Shown: positions 1 to 9,666, numbered from the stretch's first letter. The stretch: 64,000 nt of DNA from Halopenitus persicus (GCF_002355635.1 NZ_AP017558.1:1984001-2048000); one strand, 5' to 3'. Program-made: numbers and translations. The notes: generated by a model not told the origin, from the letters alone.

Positions 1-878
1 GCCCCATTGGTCCCCTCGATCGACGATTCATCCGCGCTCGTCCGCGCGGAATCCTCCGCGGGCCACTCCCCGTGCTTCCGTGTCGGAGCCTCGCCCGTGT
101 CGCCGGCGTCGGCGTCGAGGATGACGCCGTCGTCGGTCACGCCGTCGGCGGCGTCCGGATCGTCCGTTGACGCGTCCGATCGCGTCGCCGTCGCTCCTGG
201 CGTCTCGTCGGCGGCGCTCGTCCCGCCATCCGGGTCGTCGTCGGGCTCGTCGGCGCCGATCAGTTCGGCACCGTCGTCCGGGCCCGCGTCGCCCGGATCC
301 TCGTCCGACGAGGTGGTTTCGATCGGGTCCGCGATCGGTGGTTCCCCGCCGCCAGCATCGGGATCGACGTCGACCTCCGCGGAGCCGTCCCCTTCGACCG
401 TGATCCCGTGGTCGTCCGTCGGCGAGTTCTCGCTCGGTTCGATCGCGTCGGCGTTCGCCACGTCGGTCTCCGTCCCGGCGGCGGTGTCGCGGGTGGTCGT
501 GCCGATGATCTCCGCGTCGTCCGCCGTCGATCCGGTTCCGACGCCCGTGCTCGATTCGGTCGGCGATCCGGCCGTTTCCTCCTCGTCGACGGTCACCGCG
601 GCGTCCGGCTCGTCGTTTCGACCGGACCGGGGCGTCTCGACCGCATCGCCGGCTCCCGCGTCGGCGGGCGTCTCCTCCCGATCGACGCGATCCGCCTCCT
701 CGGTGAGCCGGTCAAGGGAGGTCACCTCGGTGTTCTCGCTGACGATCTGCGACTCGCCGCAGCGGTCACACCGCTTCACCTCGCGGACGGTCACGACGAC
801 CTGTTCCCCCTCCTCCTCGCGCTCACGCTCGAGTTCCGGCTCCCCGAAGTCGTGTCCGAGCAGACACCTGAGTCCCAT
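1..878 (-). CDS. Acidic haloarchaeal zinc-ribbon protein (partial, continues off left edge)
   Basis: The minus-strand frame from the ATG at 876-878 is open to the edge of the window, giving at least 292 residues. The first 60 or so residues are compact, with a CDRCGES cysteine pair near residue 37 and a Cys at position 5, suggesting a small zinc-binding head. The rest is a very long low-complexity tail of Asp, Glu, Ala, Ser and Thr, typical of halophile linkers. It resembles the haloarchaeal DUF7093-type proteins. No enzymatic motif is visible. A TATA-like T-run lies 27 nt upstream of the start, fitting a leaderless transcript. The plus-strand reading frame over the same bases is its shadow. 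Confidence 0.7.
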   Translation of the reverse strand, partial: MGLRCLLGHDFGEPELEREREEEGEQVVVTVREVKRCDRCGESQIVSENTEVTSLDRLTEEADRVDREETPADAGAGDAVETPRSGRNDEPDAAVTVDEEETAGSPTESSTGVGTGSTADDAEIIGTTTRDTAAGTETDVANADAIEPSENSPTDDHGITVEGDGSAEVDVDPDAGGGEPPIADPIETTSSDEDPGDAGPDDGAELIGADEPDDDPDGGTSAADETPGATATRSDASTDDPDAADGVTDDGVILDADAGDTGEAPTRKHGEWPAEDSARTSADESSIEGTNG

Positions 879-902
879 TTACCGTGCCCTGTGCGGTCCG
901 AA

Positions 903-912
903 CGTAAAAAAC
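903..912 (-). promoter_or_regulatory. TATA-like element of the acidic zinc-ribbon gene
   Basis: The minus strand reads CGTTTTTTACG about 27 nt before the ATG at 878. This is the usual spacing for a haloarchaeal leaderless promoter. Confidence 0.4.
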
Positions 913-1065
913 GTCGCCGTCGGCGTCCGACGGGCGGCGGACGAACCGAGCGCAAAACCGTCCCGAAACCGGAACTGCTCGGCCCGTCCGGTGTGCGGCG
1001 CGGTCCGAGTCCGGTGTGCGTTCAGCCCGAAACCCGTATCCCCTCCGGTCGACAACTCACGCGCG

Positions 1066-2079
1066 ATGGACTGTGACAAGTGCGGCGCCGACGCGGTGAC
1101 CCACGCGGCCTACTCCGGGGCCCATCTCTGTGGGGAGCACTTTCGCCGGTCGGTCGAGAAGCGCGTCCGACGACGCGTTCGCGAGGACGGCCTGCTCGCT
1201 CCGGACGCCACCCCGGACGACCCCGATCGATGGGTGATCGGCCTCTCCGGCGGCAAGGACAGCGTCGTTCTCGCGACGATCCTCGAGGAGACGTTCGGTC
1301 AGGACCCCCGCGTCGAGCTCCTCGGCCTGACGATCCACGAGGGGATCGAGGGCTACCGCGACGAGAGCCTCGCTGCCTGTCGCGAGCTGACCGACGACCT
1401 CGGGATGCACCACGAGGTGGTCTCCTACGCCGAGGAGTTCGGCGTCGAGATGGACGACGTCGTCGAGACCGACCCGGAAAACATGGCTGCCTGCGCCTAC
1501 TGCGGCGTGTTCCGGCGCGACCTCCTCGAGCGGTACGCCGAGGAGCTCGACGCCGACAAGCTCCTGACCGGCCACAACCTCGACGACGAGGCGCAGACGG
1601 CGCTGATGAACGTCCTCGAGGGGGACGTCCGCCAGATCGCCAAACACTTCGACGCCTCGCTCGGGCCCTTCGGCGATCGGGACTCGGGACCGGCCGACGA
1701 GCCGGAGCCGGACGCCCGTGCCGAATCGGACCACTTCGTTCCGCGCGCGAAGCCGCTCCGGGACGTCCCCGAGAAGGAGGTCGCACTCTACTGTCACCTT
1801 CGCGATCTCCCATCGCACATGGCCGAGTGTCCACACGCCGCGGAGGCCTATCGCGGCGAGATCAAGTCTATCCTCCACGAGCTCGAGGAGTCTCACCCGG
1901 GCACGCGTCACTCGATCATGGCCGGCTACGAGGAGATCGCGGGGATCGTCGCCGACCGCTATCGCGAGGACGGTGACGACGACGACGCCGACCTCGGCGA
2001 GTGCGCCGAGTGTGGCTCGACGACGAGCCGCGAGGTCTGCCGGAAGTGTCGGCTGATCGAGTCGATCGAGGCGGTCTAG
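1066..2079 (+). CDS. ncsA: tRNA 2-thiolation protein NcsA (CTU1/TtuA family)
   Basis: PP-loop ATPase that adenylates U34 of tRNA so that a sulfur can be inserted. In Haloferax it works with the E1-like UbaA and the ubiquitin-like SAMP2. The 337-residue protein has an N-terminal CDKC pair (residues 3-6), the PP-loop SGGKDS at 61-66, the CAYC pair at 143-146 that marks the TtuA/CTU1 catalytic core, and a C-terminal CAECG/CRKC zinc ribbon from about 313. The start at 1066 is chosen because the N-terminal zinc finger begins there; the open frame upstream to base 7 is antisense to the neighbouring gene. A seven-T tract follows at 2116-2122. A SAMP2-like sequence lies in this window at 40 kb. Confidence 0.9.
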   Translation: MDCDKCGADAVTHAAYSGAHLCGEHFRRSVEKRVRRRVREDGLLAPDATPDDPDRWVIGLSGGKDSVVLATILEETFGQDPRVELLGLTIHEGIEGYRDESLAACRELTDDLGMHHEVVSYAEEFGVEMDDVVETDPENMAACAYCGVFRRDLLERYAEELDADKLLTGHNLDDEAQTALMNVLEGDVRQIAKHFDASLGPFGDRDSGPADEPEPDARAESDHFVPRAKPLRDVPEKEVALYCHLRDLPSHMAECPHAAEAYRGEIKSILHELEESHPGTRHSIMAGYEEIAGIVADRYREDGDDDDADLGECAECGSTTSREVCRKCRLIESIEAV

Positions 2080-2115
2080 CGGCTGTGGTCGTCGGCCCTC
2101 TGCGGTCGTCGGCCC

Positions 2116-2122
2116 TTTTTTT
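2116..2122 (+). terminator. T-tract, candidate terminator after ncsA
   Basis: Seven consecutive T residues follow the GC-rich direct repeat GTCGTCGGCCCT, 37 nt after the ncsA stop. Archaeal intrinsic termination relies on such T tracts. Confidence 0.4.
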
Positions 2123-2146
2123 ACCGGTCGCCGGCGAGGACCGGAT

Positions 2147-3007
2147 ATGACGCGAGGAACATCCGACGACGACCGGCAGGACGGCGGGGACCGACGGGAC
2201 GACGGCGACGCCCAACGCGACGGCGACGGACGACTCCACGATGAGGCCGTGATCCTCACGGGCGCCAGTCGTGGGCTGGGCGCCTCGATGGCCACGCAGT
2301 TCGTTCGTGAGGGCGCGAACGTCGCGCTCACCGCGCGTGGCGAGTCGGACCTCCGCACCGTCGCCGAATCGGTCGCCGACGCGCCGGGCGACACGATCGT
2401 CGTCCCCACCGACGTGACCGACGAGGCGGCGGTCGCCGCGCTCGTGGAGGCGACCGTGGATGCGTTCGGCGAGGTAACCGGGCTCGTGAACAACGCGGGG
2501 ATCGGAACGCTGAGCCTGCACGACGAGCGACGCACCGTCCTGGAGACCGAGTCCGCGGACTGGCGTCGGATCCTCGAGGTCAACCTGACGGGCTCGTTCC
2601 TCTGTGTTCGACACGCCGTTCCGGAGCTGCTCGACGCCGGCGGCGGAAACGTGATCAACGTCTCCTCCGGGCTGGGACGACGCGCGGCGCCCGGCTGGGG
2701 CCCCTACGTCGCCTCGAAGTGGGGACTCGAGGGGTTCAGCCGCACGCTGTCCGACGAGATCGCGGACGCGGGCGTGAACGTCAACTGTCTCGACCCCGGC
2801 GGCCGGGTCGGGACGCGTTTCTGGGATCACCTTCCCGAAGGGGAACGGGACGACGTCCTCGAACCGGACGTGATGGACGAGGCGGCGACCAGGCTGCTCG
2901 CGCAGGGATCGGGCGGGGTCACCCGCGAGTCACATCCCGCCGCGGAGTGGGAACGGCGGCTGGATCGGGACGGATCGGCGTCGAACGAAGAGGCGAACGG
3001 GAAGTGA
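2147..3007 (+). CDS. SDR-family NAD(P)-dependent oxidoreductase
   Basis: Classical short-chain dehydrogenase of 286 residues. It has the dinucleotide-binding TGASRGLG motif near residue 38, the NNAG motif near 115, and the catalytic triad Ser174 (NVSS), Tyr187 and Lys191 (YVASK). The first 30 residues are an acidic low-complexity extension with no family counterpart, so the true start could lie further in. Substrate cannot be read from the sequence; FabG-like or glucose/3-hydroxyacyl dehydrogenase roles are both possible. It stands alone between ncsA and the convergent ybjQ gene. Confidence 0.85.
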   Translation: MTRGTSDDDRQDGGDRRDDGDAQRDGDGRLHDEAVILTGASRGLGASMATQFVREGANVALTARGESDLRTVAESVADAPGDTIVVPTDVTDEAAVAALVEATVDAFGEVTGLVNNAGIGTLSLHDERRTVLETESADWRRILEVNLTGSFLCVRHAVPELLDAGGGNVINVSSGLGRRAAPGWGPYVASKWGLEGFSRTLSDEIADAGVNVNCLDPGGRVGTRFWDHLPEGERDDVLEPDVMDEAATRLLAQGSGGVTRESHPAAEWERRLDRDGSASNEEANGK

Positions 3008-3016
3008 CCTGCCACG

Positions 3017-3346
3017 CTAGCGCGGGCGGGTGCTGACCGCCGTCCCGGAGAGATTGACCCACAGCATTCCCTCGCCCATCTCCTCGTAGTCGAAGGACGC
3101 GCCCACGACCGCGTCGGCGCCGCGGTCGGCGGCCTCGTCCTCGAGGTCCGCGATCGCCTCGATCCGTCCGGTCTCGATCTTCTTCTCGTAGGACCCGCTG
3201 CGTCCGCCGACGACGTCCCGAATGCCGGCGGCGATGTCGCTGACGACGTTCGCGCCGATGACCGCCTCGCCGGACACCACGCCGTGGTACGTCGTTATCT
3301 CGCGGTTCTCCAGGCCGTCCGTCGTCGTGATCGTGACGTCGGTCAT
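3017..3346 (-). CDS. YbjQ/UPF0145 family protein
   Basis: Small soluble protein of 109 residues matching the YbjQ (DUF74) family, which forms pentameric beta/alpha rings of unknown biochemical role. Recognisable features are the N-terminal TTTDGLENREI strand, the Gly-rich VVSGEAVIGANVVSD segment, the YEKKI element and the GADAVVGASFDYE core. Length is normal for the family. It converges on the SDR gene with 9 nt between the stops, and nothing nearby indicates a pathway. Confidence 0.85.
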   Translation of the reverse strand: MTDVTITTTDGLENREITTYHGVVSGEAVIGANVVSDIAAGIRDVVGGRSGSYEKKIETGRIEAIADLEDEAADRGADAVVGASFDYEEMGEGMLWVNLSGTAVSTRPR

Positions 3347-3467
3347 ACGGCGGGACTACGCCGTGAACGATGATAACTGTGCGTGACGCACCGACTGGCC
3401 GGTCGCCCTCGAACGAGACGACCGGGACGGTGAGCGCCGAACGCGAGGGGGACCGAATGCGGCACCG

Positions 3468-3989
3468 TTAAAGCGAACTGCCGTTCGAGTCCGTTTCGGC
3501 GATCCGCCGGATCCGGTCGACGCCGTCGGTCTCCTCGATGACCTCGACGACGGCGTCGGGCACGAGGGTCTGCCAGTCGCGGTCGTGGATCATCCGCTCG
3601 CGCAGTTCGGTTCCCTCGAGAACGTCGCGCCGGAACATCGGCGACTGCCGGACCTCGACGCCGGCCTCCTCGAAGAGCCGGATGACGAGCGGGTTGTTCG
3701 AGTAGGCGACCTGGAACGCCGGCGACATGCTCTGGACGTGGCTGACCCAGACGGAGTTGCGTTCGAGGTCCTCGATCGGAACGACGTAGGTCGTGAGGTC
3801 GAGGTCCTCGACCGCCTTCGTCACCATCATCACGCGTTCGCCCGCGGTGAAGGGGTTCCGCGTGGAGTGTGAGTCGCCCGCGGACCCGATGCCGAGGACG
3901 AGCTCGTCGACCTCCTCGGCGATCTCCTCGACCATATGGAGGTGGCCGTCGTGAAACGGCTGGAAGCGGCCGATGTAGAACCCCCGCAT
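3468..3989 (-). CDS. nadM: Nicotinamide-nucleotide adenylyltransferase NadM
   Basis: Archaeal NMN adenylyltransferase of 173 residues making NAD from NMN and ATP. It opens with the nucleotidyltransferase signature GRFQPFHDGHL (residues 6-16), whose HxGH-type motif binds ATP. It also has the STRNPFTAGERVMM segment characteristic of the archaeal enzymes. The start at 3989 is preferred over longer frames because the conserved first strand MRGFYIG begins there and a TATA-like TTTAATACC lies 27 nt upstream. The C-terminal 15 residues are variable. It is divergent from lonB. Confidence 0.9.
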   Translation of the reverse strand: MRGFYIGRFQPFHDGHLHMVEEIAEEVDELVLGIGSAGDSHSTRNPFTAGERVMMVTKAVEDLDLTTYVVPIEDLERNSVWVSHVQSMSPAFQVAYSNNPLVIRLFEEAGVEVRQSPMFRRDVLEGTELRERMIHDRDWQTLVPDAVVEVIEETDGVDRIRRIAETDSNGSSL

Positions 3990-4010
3990 ATCCGGACCTA
4001 CCGGCGGGAT

Positions 4011-4020
4011 GGGTATTAAA
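4011..4020 (-). promoter_or_regulatory. TATA box of nadM
   Basis: Minus strand TTTAATACCC centred about 27 nt before the ATG at 3989, supporting a leaderless nadM transcript and its short start. Confidence 0.5.
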
Positions 4021-4110
4021 GACGGCGAGTTCAGTCCGCTGCCGTAATGGCGTTCGATAGCGCCTCTCGTGGCCGTTCTCGACCGCTTCGACGACAACGG
4101 TGAGGGGAGA

Positions 4111-4119
4111 AAGTATATC
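4111..4119 (+). promoter_or_regulatory. TATA box of lonB
   Basis: The sequence AAGTATATC is the most AT-rich stretch between nadM and lonB. It would place the transcript start near 4142, leaving a leader of about 18 nt before the ATG at 4160. Confidence 0.4.
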
Positions 4120-4159
4120 AATCGCCGTCACCTCGATCCAAACAGCGACGAACGATTCT

Positions 4160-6526
4160 ATGAGCAACGAGAAGGACGAGAACGAGCGCCCCACCGAGCA
4201 CGGGGCACCCCCCTCCGGGGCGGGCGATCCGGCGGCACCGGCCGACCGCGAGAGCGACGGTGACGACCACGGACGTCCGGACGCGGACGGGGACACATCC
4301 GAGGAATCGACCGATCAGGGCCGAAACGGCGATCCGACTGCGGCCGACGATCGCCCCGCCGACGACGGGTCGGCTACCGGCGATCGGCCCGCCGCCGACC
4401 GGATCGACGACGACCCGGACGGGACCGGTTCCGAGGAGGACCCCGACGGGATGATCTATCCCGGCCCGGACTCGAACGGCGCGCTCACGACCGAGATATC
4501 GGAGGACGCCCCCACGGAGGGTGAAACACCCGACGCGACCCGGGACCGCGGGGAGCCCGAGGACGATCGACCGTCGATCGAGGAGCTCGGCAGCGACGTG
4601 GAGGTCCACGGCGCCGAGGTCGAGGAGGAGCCCGACGAGGACGATCTCCTCGGCGGCCTCAAGGTCGACTCGACCGAGGACATCGAGATCCCCGACCGGC
4701 TCGTCGACCAGGTCATCGGGCAGGAACACGCCCGCGACGTCATCATCAAGGCGGCCAAGCAGCGCCGCCACGTGATGATGATCGGCTCGCCGGGAACCGG
4801 CAAGTCGATGCTCGCGAAGGCGATGGCCGAGATGCTCCCGAAGGAGGAGCTACAGGACGTCCTCGTCTACCACAACCCCGACGACGGGAACAACCCGAAG
4901 GTCCGGACCGTTCCCGCCGGCAAGGGCGAACAGATCGTCGACGCCCACAAGGAGGAGGCGCGCAAGCGCAACCAGATGCGCAGCTTCCTGATGTGGATCA
5001 TCATCGCCGTCGTGTTGGGCTACGCGCTCATCATCGCCGGCCAGATCCTCCTCGGCATCATCGCGGCCGGCGTCATCTGGCTCGCGTTCCGGTACATGAA
5101 CCGCGGGTCCGACGCGATGATCCCGAACCTGCTCGTGAACAACGCGGACACGAAGACCGCCCCGTTCGAGGACGCGACCGGTGCCCACGCCGGCGCGCTG
5201 CTGGGCGACGTCCGCCACGACCCCTTCCAGTCCGGCGGGATGGAGACCCCCTCCCACGACCGCGTGGAGGCCGGAGCCATCCACACGGCGAACAAGGGCG
5301 TGCTGTTCATCGACGAGATCAACACCCTCGACATCCGCAGCCAGCAGCACCTGATGACGGCGATCCAGGAGGGCGAGTTCTCGATCACCGGCCAGTCCGA
5401 GCGCTCCTCGGGCGCGATGGTCCAGACCGAGCCCGTCCCCACGGACTTCGTGATGATCGCCGCCGGGAACCTGGACGCGATGGAGAACATGCACCCGGCG
5501 CTGCGCTCCCGGATCAAGGGCTACGGCTACGAGGTGTACATGGAGGACACGATCGAGGACACCCCGGAGATGCGGCGGAAGTACGCCCGCTTCGTGGCCC
5601 AGGAGGTCTCCAACGACGGTCGGCTCCCCGAATTCACCGCGGAGGCGATCGAGGAGATCATCCTCGAAGCGAAGCGCCGCGCCGGCCGGAAGGGCCACCT
5701 GACGCTGCTGTTCCGGAACCTCGGCGGGCTCGTCCGCGTTGCCGGCGACATCGCCCGCGGCGAGGGTGCGGAATACACCACCCGCGATCACGTGCTCCAG
5801 GCGAAGGGACGTTCACGCTCGATCGAGCAGCAGCTCGCCGACGACTTCATCGAACGGCGGAAGGACTACGAGCTGCAGGTCTCGGAGGGGCACGTCGTCG
5901 GTCGCGTCAACGGTCTCGCCGTGATGGGCGAGGACTCCGGGATCATGCTGCCCGTGATGGCCGAAGTCACGCCCTCCCAGGGCCCCGGCGAGGTGATCGC
6001 CACCGGCCAGCTCAAGGAGATGGCGCAGGAGGCGGTCTCGAACGTCTCGGCGATCATCAAGAAGTTCTCCGACGAGAACATCTCGGAGAAGGACATCCAC
6101 ATCCAGTTCGTCCAGACCGGCCAGCAGGGAGTCGACGGTGACTCCGCGTCCATCACGGTCGCGACCGCCGTCATCTCCGCGTTGGAGAACGTCGGCGTCG
6201 ATCAGAACCTGGCGATGACGGGGTCGCTGTCGGTCCGGGGAGACGTCCTCCCTGTCGGCGGGGTCACCCACAAGATCGAGGCCGCGGCGAAGGCCGGCTG
6301 TGACCGCGTCATCATCCCGGCCGCCAACGAGCAGGACGTGATGATCGAGGACGAGTACGAGGAGATGATCGAGGTCATCCCCGTCAGCCACATCAGCGAG
6401 GTGCTCGACATCGCGCTGGAGGGCGAGGGGGAGAAGGACTCGCTCGTCTCCCGGCTCAAGTCGATCACCGGCTCGGCGCTGAAGGAACAGGGCGTCGCGA
6501 ACCCCTCCAACCCGAGCCCGCAGTAG
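4160..6526 (+). CDS. lonB: Membrane-anchored ATP-dependent protease LonB
   Basis: Archaeal Lon of 788 residues, an essential AAA+ protease in haloarchaea that controls membrane and regulatory proteins. Order of parts: an Asp/Glu-rich N-terminal region of about 150 residues, Walker A GSPGTGKS (209-216), a hydrophobic insertion with two membrane spans (about 275-312) between Walker A and Walker B, Walker B LFIDEIN (about 381-388), and the C-terminal serine protease domain with Ser662 (DGDS) and Lys705 (THKIEAA). The two membrane spans inside the ATPase module define LonB. The start at 4160 gives MSNEKDE; the frame extends upstream, but the TATA box lies inside that extension. The acidic N-terminus is unusually long. 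Confidence 0.95.
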   Translation: MSNEKDENERPTEHGAPPSGAGDPAAPADRESDGDDHGRPDADGDTSEESTDQGRNGDPTAADDRPADDGSATGDRPAADRIDDDPDGTGSEEDPDGMIYPGPDSNGALTTEISEDAPTEGETPDATRDRGEPEDDRPSIEELGSDVEVHGAEVEEEPDEDDLLGGLKVDSTEDIEIPDRLVDQVIGQEHARDVIIKAAKQRRHVMMIGSPGTGKSMLAKAMAEMLPKEELQDVLVYHNPDDGNNPKVRTVPAGKGEQIVDAHKEEARKRNQMRSFLMWIIIAVVLGYALIIAGQILLGIIAAGVIWLAFRYMNRGSDAMIPNLLVNNADTKTAPFEDATGAHAGALLGDVRHDPFQSGGMETPSHDRVEAGAIHTANKGVLFIDEINTLDIRSQQHLMTAIQEGEFSITGQSERSSGAMVQTEPVPTDFVMIAAGNLDAMENMHPALRSRIKGYGYEVYMEDTIEDTPEMRRKYARFVAQEVSNDGRLPEFTAEAIEEIILEAKRRAGRKGHLTLLFRNLGGLVRVAGDIARGEGAEYTTRDHVLQAKGRSRSIEQQLADDFIERRKDYELQVSEGHVVGRVNGLAVMGEDSGIMLPVMAEVTPSQGPGEVIATGQLKEMAQEAVSNVSAIIKKFSDENISEKDIHIQFVQTGQQGVDGDSASITVATAVISALENVGVDQNLAMTGSLSVRGDVLPVGGVTHKIEAAAKAGCDRVIIPAANEQDVMIEDEYEEMIEVIPVSHISEVLDIALEGEGEKDSLVSRLKSITGSALKEQGVANPSNPSPQ

Positions 6527-6557
6527 GGCTCGTCCCCGAGGGGCGCTGGTTTTTCGA

Positions 6558-7442
6558 ATGCCGAACTGGACCGGATTCACGATCGCAAGCGTCGGTCTCA
6601 CCCTCGTTCTGCTGGCGTTGACCCGCCGGTCGCAGGCCGTCCTGAAGGATCTCCGGGTCGTCGACGACGTGGACTCGCGGACGGAGGACGGTTCGAACGC
6701 CGGCGAGATTTCGGAGGCAGCCACGGCGTCGGCGGCCGACGCGACCTCGGAGACCGACGCGACGTCGGCGTCCGCTTCCCCCCACGACACGGGCTCGGCT
6801 CACGGCTCGTCCGCGGGCGACCGCGCTCCGACGATCACCACGCGACTGCTCCTCGCGAACGTCGTCGTCTCACAGGGCCTGTTCCTGGTCGCGGTCGTGG
6901 CGCTCGTGTGGTGGTACGACGTGCCGATGTCGACGCTCGGCCTTCCGCCGGAGTTGCTCGTCGTCCGCTCGGTCGGAGACGGCGTCCTCGCGGGGGCCGC
7001 CGTGGCCGTTCTGAACGAGCTCGGCGCGGGGATCGGGCGTCGGGTCGGACTGCCGGGCCCCGAACGACTCCGTGAGTCGCTGGCGCCGACGGACGCGGTC
7101 GAGTGGGCGGTGCTGCTCGTGGTCGTTCTGCCCACGATCGCCGTCTTCGAGGAACTCCTGTTTCGCGGCGTCCTGATCGGCGCCTTCGCGGCTGGGCTGG
7201 GCATCACCCCGTGGCTGCTCGTCGCCGGATCCGCGCTCGCGTTCGGCCTCGGACACGGCGCACAGGGCCCCCTGGGCGTGACCGTGACCGCGGTTCTCGG
7301 AACGGTTCTCGGCGGTCTCTTCGTCGTCACCGGCTCCCTCGTCGTCGTGGCCGTGGCTCACTATGTGATCAACGCGGTCGAGTTCGTCGTCCACGAGGGG
7401 CCGGTCGAGTCCTCGGACGTCGGCGCGTGGTTCGCCCGGTGA
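6558..7442 (+). CDS. CPBP-family intramembrane metalloprotease
   Basis: Polytopic membrane protein of 294 residues with the CPBP (CAAX protease/bacteriocin-processing, Abi) signature: EELLFRG at 198-204, a later FGLGHG, and a final VAHYVINA helix supplying the remaining metal-binding residues. The first membrane segment is followed by an Ala/Asp/Ser-rich loop (about residues 36-90) that looks like a halophile linker. Homologues cleave prenylated or peptide substrates inside the membrane; the substrate here is unknown. It follows lonB by 31 nt, so the two may be co-transcribed. Confidence 0.85.
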   Translation: MPNWTGFTIASVGLTLVLLALTRRSQAVLKDLRVVDDVDSRTEDGSNAGEISEAATASAADATSETDATSASASPHDTGSAHGSSAGDRAPTITTRLLLANVVVSQGLFLVAVVALVWWYDVPMSTLGLPPELLVVRSVGDGVLAGAAVAVLNELGAGIGRRVGLPGPERLRESLAPTDAVEWAVLLVVVLPTIAVFEELLFRGVLIGAFAAGLGITPWLLVAGSALAFGLGHGAQGPLGVTVTAVLGTVLGGLFVVTGSLVVVAVAHYVINAVEFVVHEGPVESSDVGAWFAR

Positions 7443-7456
7443 GGGCGCCGATCGCT

Positions 7457-8320
7457 TCACTCCGTGGTTTCGTCACTCCCGCACACCCGCGATCCACCCG
7501 GGTGAACGCGACAGACCGTCGGATCGTAGCCGGCGTCGGACAGGCCGGTTCCGAGCGCGAAGACGGTCCGACCGAGCATCGCCATCGACGCCTCGCCGCC
7601 GACGTCGTCGACCAGGTCGATCGCCTCCGCGACCGCCGGCACGAGCAGCCCGGCCTCGCGCGCGAACGTTCTCGAGGCCTCCATCAACGTCGACAGCGTG
7701 GGCTCTCCCTCCAGGGTCGTCAGCGCGCGCTCGCCGGCGGTCGAGAGGTCCGCGGTGTCGTCCTCGAGGACCGACTCGGTCGGCAGCTCGCCGAAGGTGA
7801 CGTACTCGACGCGTGTGGTCGCCGGAATCCCGTCGAGCGTGCCGTAGCCCGGTGCACCCGGCTCGAGACGGATCGGGGCCCCGCCGCGGGCCTGTGCGAC
7901 GACGTCGCCGAGCCCGGTTCCGGCCTCGACCTCGGCGGCGTGGGCGATCCGGATCAGATCGTTCTCCGACCGTCCGATCCCGAGCGCGTCGGTTGCTGCG
8001 AGGGCGGTTCCGAGCGCCGCCGCTCCCGAGACGCCGAACCCGGCGCCGATCGGGAGATCGGTCTCGATCGCGACGCGTGCGTCGACGTCCAGCGTCGAGA
8101 GGACGAGCGTTACCGGATCGATCGTGGTCGACTCGCCGTTCACCGTCTGTCTCGCGGTCGCGTCCGGCTCCGTGACCGGATCGACGGTGACCGTCACGCC
8201 GTCCGAGACCGTGAGTCCCGCGCCGCGGGAACCCGCCGCGTGGACGTTCCGGTCCGGATGGGGGCTGAAGAACGCCGTGACGTGTCCGGGGACGAACGCG
8301 CTCGACGGATCGCCGGTCAT
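7457..8320 (-). CDS. Pantoate kinase (archaeal CoA pathway)
   Basis: GHMP-fold kinase of 287 residues. The glycine-rich nucleotide loop PIGAGFGVSGAAALG near residue 90 and the N-terminal FVPGHVTAFFSP strand match archaeal pantoate kinase. That enzyme phosphorylates pantoate before phosphopantothenate synthetase joins beta-alanine, replacing the bacterial PanC/PanK route. Length fits the family. Bases around the start codon are duplicated 23 nt upstream (8314-8328 and 8337-8351). It lies directly downstream of aspS on the same strand, 32 nt away. Confidence 0.85.
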   Translation of the reverse strand: MTGDPSSAFVPGHVTAFFSPHPDRNVHAAGSRGAGLTVSDGVTVTVDPVTEPDATARQTVNGESTTIDPVTLVLSTLDVDARVAIETDLPIGAGFGVSGAAALGTALAATDALGIGRSENDLIRIAHAAEVEAGTGLGDVVAQARGGAPIRLEPGAPGYGTLDGIPATTRVEYVTFGELPTESVLEDDTADLSTAGERALTTLEGEPTLSTLMEASRTFAREAGLLVPAVAEAIDLVDDVGGEASMAMLGRTVFALGTGLSDAGYDPTVCRVHPGGSRVCGSDETTE

Positions 8321-8352
8321 TCGAACGGATCAGCGTCGGTCATTCGAACGGG

Positions 8353-9666
8353 CTAGGGGCTGAGCCGCTGGCGGTCACGCGGGAACAGCACCGCCTCGCG
8401 GATGTTCTCGAGGCCCAGCATCGTCATCACGAGACGCTCGGCGCCGATGGCCCAGCCGGCGTGTGGGGGCATCCCGTACTTGAACATCTTGGTGTAGTAC
8501 TCGAACTCCTCGGGATCGAGCCCCTGCTGTTCGAAGCCGGCGATGAGCTCCTCGTAACGGTGTTCACGCTGGCCGCCGGAGACGAGTTCCATCCGCGGAT
8601 GCATCAGGTCGAAGCCGGTCGAGAGCGTCTCGTCGCCGTCGTAATCCTTGATGTAGAACGGCTTGATCTCGGAGGGCCAGTCGGTGATGAAGTAGTGTTC
8701 GCCGACGTCCTCACCGAGCGCGTGTTCACCCTCGGTCGGGAGGTCGTCACCCCACACGAGCTGGTCGTCGAGTTCGCCGGTGGCGTTGATCCGTTCGATG
8801 GCCTCCTCGTAGGTGAGCCGCGGGAACGCCTCCGCCGGCGGCGCAAAGGAGTCCTCGAGACCGAGGGCCTCGAGCTGCGGGCCGCAGTTCTCGGCGACCG
8901 CCTCGTAGGCCGACCGGATGACCGACTCGCAGACGTCCATCGCGTCCTCGTGGTCACAGAAGGCGCCCTCGAAGTCGATCGAGGTGGCCTCGTTGAGGTG
9001 TCGCGGCGTGTTGTGCTCCTCGGCGCGGAATATCGGCCCGATCTCGAAGACGCGCTCGAGACTCGAGCCCGCCGTCAGCTGCTTGAACAGCTGCGGCGAC
9101 TGGTTCATGAACGCCTCCTCGCCGAAGTAGGTGATCGGGAAGAGCTCGGTGCCGCCCTCGGTGCCGGTCGCAACGATCTTCGGGGTCGTGATCTCCGTGG
9201 CGTTCGCCTCGCGGAAGGCCTCCCGCGCCGCGCGGAAGATCTCGCCGCGGATCTCGAAGACGGCCTTGACCTCGTCCTTCCGCAGGTCGAGCGTCCGGTT
9301 GTCGAGCCGGGTCGACAGCTCCGCGTCGACCTTTCCGGAGGGGTCGAGCGGCAGCTCGGTGTCCGACTCCGCGAGCACGTCGACGGAGTCCGGGGTGATC
9401 TCGACGCCCGTCGGCGCGCGTGGCTCCTCGTCGACGGCGCCGGTCACCGCGATCACCGACTCGCGTGCGACCCCGAGGCCCGTCTCGACGAGCTCGTCGT
9501 CCATCTCGTCCTTCTCGAACTTGACTTGGATCCGGCCCTCGGTGTCCCGGAGAATGAGAAACGCGATGCCACCGAGGTCCCGGACCTCGTGTACCCAGCC
9601 GGCGACCGTGACGTGATCGCCCGGCTCGGCGTCGGACGTGTACGTGCGGTCTTCGAGTCCGTGCAT
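8353..9666 (-). CDS. aspS: Aspartyl-tRNA synthetase (archaeal type)
   Basis: Class IIb synthetase of 437 residues, the normal archaeal/eukaryotic-type length without the bacterial insertion. The N-terminal OB fold (about 1-105) binds the anticodon. The catalytic domain carries the class II motifs, including motif 2 ([18 protein letters not shown]) and motif 3 near the C-terminus ([11 protein letters not shown]). Many archaeal members also charge tRNA-Asn for later amidation; discrimination cannot be decided here. A TATA-like CTTTTAAG sits 27 nt before the start, so translation is probably leaderless. Confidence 0.95.
   Translation of the reverse strand: MHGLEDRTYTSDAEPGDHVTVAGWVHEVRDLGGIAFLILRDTEGRIQVKFEKDEMDDELVETGLGVARESVIAVTGAVDEEPRAPTGVEITPDSVDVLAESDTELPLDPSGKVDAELSTRLDNRTLDLRKDEVKAVFEIRGEIFRAAREAFREANATEITTPKIVATGTEGGTELFPITYFGEEAFMNQSPQLFKQLTAGSSLERVFEIGPIFRAEEHNTPRHLNEATSIDFEGAFCDHEDAMDVCESVIRSAYEAVAENCGPQLEALGLEDSFAPPAEAFPRLTYEEAIERINATGELDDQLVWGDDLPTEGEHALGEDVGEHYFITDWPSEIKPFYIKDYDGDETLSTGFDLMHPRMELVSGGQREHRYEELIAGFEQQGLDPEEFEYYTKMFKYGMPPHAGWAIGAERLVMTMLGLENIREAVLFPRDRQRLSP

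Noticed and set aside
7-1065. Apparent long N-terminal extension of NcsA on the plus strand
   Set aside because: The bases are fully explained by the minus-strand acidic zinc-ribbon gene; the plus-strand translation is Ser/Pro/Val-rich, which is the antisense signature of Asp/Glu codons. NcsA homologues begin at the zinc finger at 1066.
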